Source of the DNA: Mucidula mucida
Lineage: Eukaryota; Basidiomycota; Agaricomycetes; Agaricales; Physalacriaceae
Assembly: GCA_015501055.1 (NCBI GenBank)
Contig: JADNYV010000825.1
Span: forward strand, 1-14,866
Reading direction: 5' to 3'
DNA length: 14,866 nt
Below are positions 1 through 7,037 of the stretch, piece by piece (positions within the stretch are counted from its first letter, which is position 1; each line of letters starts with the position of its first letter). Below the pieces are notes generated by a model. It had not been told where the DNA came from. It searched no databases and saw only the letters and a program-made list of their open reading frames with translations. A program made the translations under genes and the position numbers.

Positions 1-125
1 ATACTGAGGTCCATCCCATTTTCAACCAAGGCAGTAAAGATAGCCCTTTCCGCTTCACTGAACATGGGTGCGGCAAGTCGTCCTCAGCGGCCCGGTAAAG
101 GTCGTCCATACTGAATACAATCATT

Positions 126-1197
126 ACAGAATACCTTAATTACGAGGGCGGTAAATTCTCGAAAAGTAGAAATCGTGGCGTCTTCGGTCCAGCCGCGAAA
201 GAGACGGGCATACCGGCATCCGTTTGGCGTTATTATCTTCTGTCGACGCGCCCAGAAACGGCCGATGCCATGTTTTCCTGGGCGGACTGCGTAGGTCTCT
301 CAAGCACACTTCACATGTATTATCCTCATGATCTCTGTAGATTGCTGCTAACAATAACGTACTTCTAAATAAGTGAGTTGATGCTCATTCGTAAGAAACA
401 GCATTGCTCAATCGATTGTAGTTTTGGAAATTTCGTCAATCGGGTCCTGAAGTTCGTATCGTCACAGTACGACAGTGTCATCCCAGAAAGTGGAGACGAA
501 CCTGGTCCGCTTTCTCCCAATGACGAACACGACGCAAAATTCATCATAGACGTCAACGCCTCCCTACAAGAATACATTTCCGACATGGAGGCTGTCAAAC
601 TCCGCAAAGGTTGCACACTGTCATGCAGATCTCAGGTCTCGGAAACAATTACTTGCAGTCGTCCGGTCTTGGAAAGGCCTTGATGACTTCGGATCCCAAG
701 CGCTGCGCACAGGTCGTCTCCCGCGCGGTCAACCTGATCTGGGTGTTATCGACGCTGGTGTATCCCTACATGCCTGCAACGTCAGCGGCCATTTTAGAGC
801 AGCTCAATGTCCCGGCGCGCGCTGTACCCGACGTTTTGTCAACGGACATCCTTGCCGGCCATACGATCGGCAGCACAGCCCACTTGTTCAAGAAATCGAG
901 GAGAACATGGCTGAAAAATTCCGGGCCAAGTTCGGTGGTCTTCCTGAGGTAGAGGAGGCGCCGAAGCCAAAAGCGGGAAAGAAGAAGCCTTCGAAGGCAC
1001 CTGCGGCGCTGTCTCCCGATGTTATCAGGACGCCCGAGATGCTTGCTGTAGAGGCCAAGATTGCGGAGCAGGGCGATGCCATTCGCGCCTTGAAGGCGGA
1101 ACCGAAAACACCGGAGACGGATCTGGAGATCAAAGCTGCGGTGGATGCCTTGAACAAGTTGAAGACGGATTTGTTGGATCTGGCGCCCAAGGCATGA
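126..1197 (+). pseudogene. Methionyl-tRNA synthetase, 3' part, frameshifted
   Basis: This is the C-terminal half of a cytosolic class I methionyl-tRNA synthetase, the enzyme that charges tRNA-Met. Visible are the KMSKS-equivalent loop (K-F-S-K-S, 153-167), the conserved stretch containing SVWRYYLL, an anticodon-binding helical region (GNFVNR, then PYMPATS and DILAGH), and a C-terminal WHEP-like helical segment (about 1050-1186) ending at TGA 1195-1197. Two clean introns, 291-340 and 373-421, flank a 32 nt exon and keep frame. The frame then breaks twice, at about 609-611 and 893-895, each consistent with loss of one base. Upstream of 126 a collinear but poorly conserved reading meets TAA at 96-98; that stretch could instead be an intron ending at the ACAG before 130. 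Both breaks lie beside short T or A runs, so sequencing error is a real alternative to decay. The family call is strong; the pseudogene call is moderate. Confidence 0.75.
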
Positions 1198-1297
1198 AGA
1201 TAGAGAGCTGTACTAAGAAGTGATGCAAAATTGTGATCAATGTAATAGTTATGTAGAGCGCAGACGACTTTCTAATGGCTGAACGCGATGTACTTTG

Positions 1298-1468
1298 TGA
1301 CGCGTCACTGACGCGTCCTGTTTACCCTGTCATGCAAGCTGACCCAATAACGGCCAGTAGCGAGGTACAGGCCCAAACAATGTAGATCTCAAGTAAATCT
1401 TCATCATCTATGGAGGAACGCAAGACTTTAATTAGCGAGAGAAAGAGGAGGAACGACGCGTACGCGTC
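1298..1468. promoter_or_regulatory. Cluster of four ACGCGT motifs in two palindromes
   Basis: Within the 374 bp between the MetRS stop (1197) and the 3' end of the minus-strand gene (1572), ACGCGT occurs at 1300-1305, 1311-1316, 1456-1461 and 1462-1467. The first lies in the perfect palindrome TGACGCGTCA (1298-1307). The last two form the perfect 14 bp palindrome GACGCGTACGCGTC (1455-1468). ACGCGT is the MluI cell-cycle box bound by MBF in yeasts. The region lies between two 3' ends, so a promoter role is doubtful. The motifs are certain; the function is a guess. I see nothing else in 1198-1571. Confidence 0.3.
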
Positions 1469-1571
1469 TGAGGTCCTGAAGCGAGAAAATTCAAACAAGT
1501 CATCATGTCACATATACCGGAATTACAACGCTTTTCTTCTTTCGACATAACCTCTAAGCTCACGAGACTGC

Positions 1572-2086
1572 TTAGAACACATCGGAGTGGTACCAGATCG
1601 GATCCTCCTCTCGCTTGAAGAACTCCTTCGCCCTCCGAATAAACTCTTCGTTTTTGGCCAAGTCCAGTTCCTGCTGCGTGTCGTTGCTCGTAATTAGCAC
1701 CCTATACGTAGGATTGATTATGTCAATAGCGATGTAGAAGGTGAGCTCGTGGAATTCCCTAAAGTCACAGATGAGATTCATGGCGCGCAGATGAGAAAAG
1801 GAGCACAATAAGCCAGCTTGCTCCCACTCCTTCTTCCATTTTGGGCGTACCCAGTTGTACGAGTTTATGTATCCATTATCAAATTCTTGGCAAATTGGCC
1901 CCGCTGGAATTTCCCAGCCCAACTTGTACAATGGGTACCAAGGCTGCGACTTGGAGATGTTTGCGACGGATATGGACTTGGTGAACTCGATCCGGCGTAG
2001 AAAACCGGCACGAGAATGCCTGAGGACTCAGGTATGCGTGAGCTCTTTAAGAAAAATGGCGACCAAGCTTACCTGCGCTTGTTCAT
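1572..2086 (-). CDS. Unrecognised 153-residue protein, two exons
   Basis: I do not recognise this protein. The model has exon 1 at 2086-2073 (14 nt, from ATG), intron 2072-2020 (GTAAGC...CTCAG, 53 nt) and exon 2 at 2019-1572. Together they give 462 nt, exactly 154 codons with the stop, and the splice joins AG to G as an arginine codon in frame. The product is rich in aromatic and charged residues (Q-P-W-Y-P-L-Y near residue 36, W-V-R-P-K-W-K-K mid-protein, an acidic/basic helical tail ending W-Y-H-S-D-V-F). It has no obvious signal peptide or membrane segment. The ATG lies inside the final copy of the 17 bp minisatellite, and upstream sequence is the end of a transposon, so the original 5' end may have been lost. 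The open frame and matching splice phase support a real gene. It could also be the 3' remnant of a larger one. Confidence 0.5.
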
Positions 2087-2267
2087 AGCTGGTGACAGTT
2101 CATAGCTGGTGACAGTTCATAGCTGGTGACAGTTCATAGCTGGTGACAGTTCATAGCTGGTGACAGTTCATAGCTGGTGACAGTTCATAGCTGGTGACAG
2201 TTCATAGCTGGTGACAGTTCATAGCTGGTGACAGTTCATAGCTGGTGACAGTTCATAGCTGGTGACA
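2081..2267. repeat. Minisatellite, 11 perfect copies of a 17 bp unit
   Basis: The unit GTTCATAGCTGGTGACA repeats 11 times without a mismatch. A degenerate 14 nt half-unit follows (GTACCAAGGTGACA, 2268-2281), and then the transposon border. On the minus strand each unit contains ATG AAC, and the next unit supplies TGT CAC CAG CTA TGA. Ten consecutive copies therefore encode the same six-codon ORF (M-N-C-H-Q-L), and each stop overlaps the next start as ATGA. The eleventh ATG (2086-2084) starts the 1572-2086 gene model. Identical copies imply recent expansion or homogenisation. There are no spacers, so it is not a CRISPR array. Confidence 0.95.
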
Positions 2268-2290
2268 GTACCAAGGTGACAGTACCAAGA

Positions 2291-2330
2291 TAAGGTAGAG
2301 GGCGTGGGAACCCCGCACCTTTACTAAGCA
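2291..2330 (+). repeat. Left terminal inverted repeat of the transposon
   Basis: This 40 nt stretch is the reverse complement of 3664-3703 with one mismatch. It begins TA-AGGTAGAGGG; the TA is probably the target duplication, leaving about 38 bp of true repeat. Similarity fades beyond 2330. Confidence 0.85.
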
Positions 2331-2928
2331 GCTTGTGACACTTTTTATGGGCGCGATGGCGGGCACCAGACTGGCTATCTAAAACATAGAAATGGTACAT
2401 ACCAATCATGTTTTGAGTTCCCATGTTGCAGATTTGCTCTAAGATGTCTGAAGAGAAAGTTATAAGGGGATAAAATGATATTGTCAGAGAGAGCTGTTTG
2501 ACAGTTTTCGACTCGATTGGCGGGGTGTTGCGAAAGGCGGTCGCGCAGATTTGGCATTACACGTGATCATGCACGTGATGCGGTCCGGACGTCCGATGGG
2601 TCTCTGCCGACCCATTTCCCGACACCGTCGCGCTCATTCTGGCCATAATTCCGACTTCTATTCGCATCTAACTATTGTGATTTCTATCCCAAATATCACT
2701 GTGAGCTTAATTTTATAGAGATGTACTGGGGTGCCGCAAAGTACAAGTACCAAAATACATCACGGACTTCGAATATCAATGAGATGGAAGCTAATGTCAA
2801 GCATTGTCTTGATGCGGTTCCCCGTCTCCACATTGTTCGGTAAGTGCCTGATTTTGTCCATTATTTGTACCTGATCTTCTCTTAAGGTTCGCAAACCGGG
2901 CTGCTCGATTCATATCTGCCTATGCAGG

Positions 2929-3457
2929 TGTTATGAATGGCCATATTTTCACACTTTCACATCTTATCATATCTTATCGGGGGCCTTGTCTTATCAACCA
3001 ACGGACTGTTTCATCATCTGTTTCGTCACCGATCATACTCCTGTTCATTACCGAAGCCGTACTCATGTTGGACACACGCCTAACACATGGATGACATCAT
3101 ACATGCCGACACCTCATGGATTCCCCATTGTATACACACCACCGACACTCGTAGCACACATGGTCGTTTCAGATTATTACTTACATGCAGTTACCACTCG
3201 TATTTAATGGTTTCACGGACTAGTAGCATACAACACTGGGTCAAGGGCGTGGAGTTATCCCTAGCGGAAACACATATGGACAAGGAGTCCCAAACACAGG
3301 CTTACTAGTATATAAGCAGTAGTGTAGTATCATTGTACTTTAGTTCCGATCTCGTTTATACACCTGGTCTAGCCTAGTCTTACGAACGCGAACACTTTCT
3401 TCCTTAGTTCTTGCTGTGGTACCTGGTTGAGTCTCGTGGCTTAGTCAGTCGCTAACA
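2929..3457. mobile_element. Solo LTR of an LTR retrotransposon
   Basis: This 529 bp segment begins TGTTA and ends TAACA, the inverted TG...CA ends of an LTR. It is flanked on both sides by GCAGG (2924-2928 and 3458-3462), a 5 bp target duplication. It has a TATA-like site at 3309-3316 in its right half. No second LTR, primer-binding site, gag or pol follows it. Removing the LTR and one GCAGG restores the transposase frame, which confirms both borders. Solo LTRs usually arise by recombination between the two LTRs of a full element. Copia or Gypsy origin cannot be told from the LTR alone. Confidence 0.88.
3309..3316 (+). promoter_or_regulatory. TATA-like box inside the LTR
   Basis: TATATAAG lies about two thirds of the way into the LTR, where an LTR promoter is expected, with about 140 bp of putative R-U5 after it. 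The orientation of the LTR is inferred from this site only. Confidence 0.4.
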
Positions 3458-3663
3458 GCAGGGGGATTGACTGGGACCCAACTTGGCTATGTGAAAACTA
3501 GATACAAGGGTCATAGAATGCTACCCCTACTGCTATTAAGGAGATTTTAGCTTCTATTACTTAGATACTGTGATATATACATGTCGGGACCCCCAAAACA
3601 CTGTGGCGCAATTTCTGGATTTTTTGCCAGCCCGAATTTGGCACTGTCACATCACCGGTCACA

Positions 3664-3703
3664 TGCTTAGTAAAGGTGCGGGGTTCTCACGCCCTCTACC
3701 TTA
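3664..3703 (-). repeat. Right terminal inverted repeat of the transposon
   Basis: This is the partner of 2291-2330, 39 of 40 positions complementary. It ends ...CTACCT-TA, with TA outermost as at the left end. Confidence 0.85.
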
Positions 3704-3720
3704 TACAAAAGGTACATTGA

Positions 3721-4142
3721 TGGTGGTCGGCAACCGGGCCAGAAATTGGTGATTGAGAAAGTGGTATTGCCCAACAAAAAGGAAACCCCTGTCAAACGGG
3801 ATCCAAAGAGCTGATTCCTCTGCAAAGTTTGGAGCTTGTATCGTCACATCTCAGGTCTTGGGGAAAATTTGAAAATTCTTAGAATATTCCTTGAATAAAA
3901 GTTATCATTGCAGAACTCTTATTTACATGTTGAAAGGGCTGCTGGATGACTCTACTACTTGAAGAGAAGCAAAAGAAAAAAATCTGCAACCATAACTTTC
4001 TTGAGATGCATCATGCCATGCTTTTCTTCCATACAAACATGTCCCAAAAGTGAGGTGGGAGGCCAGCAATTTAGCCTCAAGTACATGACCACGGCCTCAG
4101 CCAGCGTCGGAGTTTAAATTGGGTGACCATTGCCGACCACCA
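3721..4142. other. Possible MITE-like segment bounded by 13 bp inverted repeats
   Basis: TGGTGGTCGGCAA at 3721-3733 is the exact reverse complement of 4130-4142, giving a 422 bp A+T-rich, non-coding segment. GGTACA occurs just outside both ends (3711-3716 and 4143-4148), but on the left four bases separate it from the repeat, so it is not a clean target duplication. The right end lies in a GGTGG-rich tract (to about 4172) with short self-complementary arms (GTGACCA/TGGTCAC). This may be a miniature element or chance. I see no gene between 3704 and about 4440. Confidence 0.3.
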
Positions 4143-4439
4143 GGTACAAGTCGGTGGTCACTGGTGGTGGTAAATCAGTGAGTTTTTTTATCACATGATT
4201 TATGACATAAGTCGCACTAATACACGGGAACTCCCGTCAGCATCAGGCTTTCCTGTACAGTACAGTAATAAGGTTTGACATGGGCATTGTACGACTGATC
4301 ATACTCGTAATGCGGCACACTCTCTATTCTTAAAGGATTGCATACAAGACGCCCTTCACGATGAAGGCAAGTACACAGTTCTAAAGTGAAACTCATCGAC
4401 TAAACATCCTGTTAGTGGGGACAACATTGGACGCGATCC

Positions 4440-5587
4440 ATTCACAATGCAATTGTTGTAGCGTACAGTGGAGTGTACAACCTTCGTAGACTGGAAAATC
4501 CAGTATACACCATTTGGCTTCCCGTCCTCGTCTGCCTTTCCATCAGTCTAAAATCCGCCGGCAACCCACTTCTACTCATACCCCAATTCTCCATATATCA
4601 TACAAAACGCGAACATGAACCCACCGTTCCTCATCAGTGCACGCATTCCAACCAGTCATCATCCGTCACTTCGGAACTCTTCGGAATCTACGGCGGCCAC
4701 TGTCGCTGACTCCACTGCGCGCGGTGTTGGCCTTGATCTCTGTCTGGTTTTGCCTAAATTGGTTGCTTGCGGTGGAATCTTGGCCACCATTACATCGCTC
4801 CTCAACAACATTAAGATCAACCAAATCTTCCACCATAAAATGTGTGTCCTGCGCCTTAGCATCCCACTCATCCTTGAGTTGAAGCGGCCTTCACCCCAAC
4901 ATCCCCATGATGCAGGAGTGGGTACAAGCTCTCTTGGGTTTAGTTTCCTTCGCCATCGTGCAATCCCAACATCAAGCTCATTGTCTATTTTCTACCATTT
5001 GATATGCCCATCAGGATCAAGTCATTCTAATCGCCGAAGCCGATGAATGGTTCTGCTGGCGACTCTGCACAAGGGCTGACGACGACATTGGCGAAGCGAA
5101 GTTCGACTTCCTTACCTACTGCCAATTTCTAATTAAAAAAGAAGCAGCAGCAGAAGCAGCCCAGGCTGAAGAGGAAGGGGTGGAAGCAAGAATAAAGCTT
5201 GATGAGGACAGTGACGAGGATAGTGATGATGGACATGATGTTTTGCACCATCCTGCCAATGTCAAGGAGCTGCTACGGGAATTGTTGGTAAAGCAGAAGC
5301 AAGAGCGTGCTGAAAATTGTGCGCGCAAGAAGGCCACTTAATCCCAGGCCGCTGCCAAATCCATCGAGAGAGATCTCGAACAGCCTCTCTTTTCAAACGA
5401 GACGATTACCAACACCATCAAATCCTTAGGCATTTCGTATAAGGTCAATGTCCAGGATCCCGACAGCGACCCCAGCATGGTTACGGGATGGTCTGGTCTG
5501 ATGCAACTGGGCACATCTGTTGCGGAAAAGCATTTGTTGCACATACAAATGTGTCTCAAAGAGGTTGCAAAGGCTGATTGTACCTAA
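4440..5587 (+). pseudogene. Decayed gene of an agaricomycete family, PD-(D/E)XK-like
   Basis: One collinear protein can be followed through three frames. Frame 3 (about 4440-4700) gives P-V-Y-T-I-W-L-P and L-L-L-I-P-Q. Frame 1 (about 4680-4906) gives L-D-L-C-L-V-L-P-K-L and P-L-I-L-E-L-K-R-P. Frame 2 (4907-5587) gives H-Q-D-Q-V-I-L-I-A-E-A-D-E-W-F-C-W-R, an acidic low-complexity linker, and a tail with G-W-S-G-L-M-Q-L-G-T. Frame 2 has in-frame TGA at 5000-5002 and TAA at 5339-5341 before the final TAA at 5585-5587. Two frameshifts and two stops mark it as dead. The pattern resembles uncharacterised proteins that are repeated in mushroom genomes. The D...E-x-K spacing with strand-like flanks suggests a PD-(D/E)XK nuclease-like fold, which is inference. 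The true start is not located. Confidence 0.65.
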
Positions 5588-6472
5588 TACCACACGCTGC
5601 TAATGTTCTGTGAAATACTTAGTACTTATACCAAAGATTTGCTGTAATTATAAATCTTCTCGACAACGGTCACGACAACAATGACTCACTTGTAATATGG
5701 GAACGGCACCACCACGCGTCTCTGACACGTCTTGATCATGTATTCGATCAGCACAGCTTTAGCCACTGCTGAACTGAAACCAGTATAACATTGCCGGTGT
5801 GATTCTGGCTGGGTATGCAGTGATCCGATCATCCAATGCCACTATTTAATGATCTGTGAATGATTGTTTTAGCTTTGTGTAGTTTGCGAGGATTCATGAG
5901 GTCGTAATACTTATTGTAGAATCATTACAAAAGGTATTGTGGACGCGACCTTAAGGTAGGAATTGGTGTTACCAAAAGGTCCTCATGAAAGAGCGATGAT
6001 GTAGATACCTGTCGTTCCCTATTGACACACCTTCCTCTTTCGTCGAGCACACCTCTTACTAAGTATTCAACAAGTTTGAAGCAGTGAACAGAGTAGTGTA
6101 GGTATGCGGACTCGGCTAGCCGCGCAGACATGATGGTGGTCTTCAGACAAGGTGTACGACAAGATGTACATTCGGAGCCTGTGTACCTACAACATCCGTG
6201 CTACGTGTGTCTGTATAACATAAGCAAGACATACAGTAGGATATAAAACACAGTCTGTGCATGTCTGTAAAGACAATTATTGGTCCAGCTAGAGGCATCA
6301 TTAAGTACTGATAAGCTCTGTACATCATTGTCAGTCAAGTAATCCCTGCAGCGCAAATCACTACATCTACTAGCGGGAGTGACGAGAGTCGAGACGTATC
6401 GGTATCACACCAACGCTAAACGCACTGGACCACTGGTCCCTGGATGTCTAAGACCTCTATCGGCCACAGCGG

Positions 6473-6504
6473 AAACGATGCTCGCTCCAGAGCGAGCATC
6501 GTTT
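6473..6504. repeat. Perfect palindrome, 15 bp arms, 2 nt centre
   Basis: AAACGATGCTCGCTC, then CA, then its exact reverse complement, ending in GTTT. As RNA or single-stranded DNA it would form a stable hairpin with a very tight loop. A second, smaller symmetric site (GGACCA-C-TGGTCC) lies about 40 bp upstream. It is not near a recognisable gene end. It could be a fold-back relic, a transcription terminator-like structure or a binding site. Confidence 0.85.
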
Positions 6505-6677
6505 AAGCTTTATTCATAAGCATTGTGTCAAATACAGAACGTAAACTAATCTTGTCCTCTCGTGTCCTGGTTCCTGCTATTGGTTGAGCGCTGAGTATAG
6601 CAGCTCAAGTAGTAGCTCCGTCACGGTGCTCGTGTCAGTAGAGAGAAATCTAATAGACTGGGAACGTGTGCCGTAGC

Positions 6678-6770
6678 TGAACGTTGAACCTTAACTTCTG
6701 GTGCTGTCTGTTCTGGTTGCAAGTCAGGCTGCTTCATTGCATGTGGATGGTAATGGGTGTTCAACGTTCA
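6678..6770. repeat. 12 bp inverted repeat pair around AACGTT
   Basis: TGAACGTTGAAC (6678-6689) and GTTCAACGTTCA (6759-6770) are exact reverse complements separated by 69 bp. No function is evident. Confidence 0.6.
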
Positions 6771-7037
6771 ATGAGCGGAAATAATGCGAGCGGGCGACAG
6801 CGGCGAAGCCGCAAGCATTGTTGTAGCTTGAGGAAAACCAACATGATAGCATTGTAACTCTGGAAATCAATGATGACTGAACTTAATACAACATCTGGAT
6901 GCTGCGTCTTTGCAGGCCACGCGCAAGGATTATGCCCTCAAGGGGCCGCTGAGAATACTCATCCCTTCAGTCATCTGGAAGACCGGGCCGATTGCCTTTC
7001 CTGATTTGCATTTTTGCATCTCGTCTTTCTGCTCTTG

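Larger units (their letters stand above)
2649..3550 (+). pseudogene. DDE transposase C-terminal fragment, interrupted by an LTR
   Basis: Reading from just after an in-frame stop (2646-2648), the frame gives [15 protein letters not shown] followed by M-Y-W-G-A-A-K. This is the signature around the third catalytic acidic residue (the E of N-F-I-E) of IS630/Tc1-mariner DDE endonucleases that are repeated widely in mushroom genomes. An intron at 2840-2886 (GTAAGT...TTAAG, 47 nt, with CTGAT before its end) keeps frame. The second exon reads F-A-N-R-A-A-R-F-I-S-A-Y-A and then meets the LTR at 2929. The frame resumes on the far side from 3458 with G-L-T-G and Y-K-G-H-R, and stops at 3548-3550. The N-terminal part and the first two catalytic aspartates are missing, so it cannot be active. 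Family confidence is good; the subfamily is unresolved. Confidence 0.75.
2291..3703 (+). mobile_element. Deleted Tc1/mariner-like DNA transposon with nested LTR
   Basis: Inverted ends at 2291-2330 and 3664-3703 match at 39 of 40 positions. They bracket the C-terminal part of a DDE transposase in plus orientation. Both ends carry TA outermost, followed inward by AGGTAGAGGG, as expected for the TA target duplication of IS630/Tc1/mariner elements. Without the inserted LTR and one target copy the element would be about 880 bp, too short for a full transposase, so this is an internally deleted, non-autonomous copy. The stretch 2331-2648 holds no recognisable coding sequence; it contains CACGTG repeats and a short hairpin (ATGGGTC/GACCCAT). 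The superfamily call rests on the transposase motif and the TA borders together. Confidence 0.75.
5588..7037. other. Intergenic region with no convincing gene
   Basis: Open frames here are short (under 70 codons), lack recognisable motifs and do not join by plausible splicing. I saw no tRNA-like cloverleaf. The region holds the palindrome at 6473-6504, an inverted repeat at 6678-6770, and, in its last few hundred bases, presumably the Suv3 promoter, for which no clear TATA box is visible. Confidence 0.5.

Noticed and set aside
2081..2267. Possible CRISPR-like array
   Set aside because: Repeats are contiguous with no unique spacers, and the genome is fungal.
2570..2640. CACGTG and ATGGGTC/GACCCAT hairpins as a promoter or MITE
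   Set aside because: Short symmetric motifs inside the deleted transposon; no borders or downstream gene to tie them to.
2929..3550. Possible full LTR retrotransposon starting at the LTR
   Set aside because: There is one LTR only, the target duplication follows it at once, and the next sequence is the interrupted transposase, not a primer-binding site or gag.
3570..3752. Small frame sharing S-K-G-A-G-F-x-R-P-L-P-Y with a minus-strand frame at 2236-2424
   Set aside because: The shared peptide is only the translated terminal inverted repeat of the transposon, not a gene family.
4659..4871. Minus-strand and alternate plus-strand frames over the decayed gene
   Set aside because: They are shadows of the PD-(D/E)XK-like pseudogene, whose motif order runs across the plus-strand frames.
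5925..6131. Minus-strand frame of 68 codons
   Set aside because: No motif, no plausible upstream exon, and length is within chance expectation.
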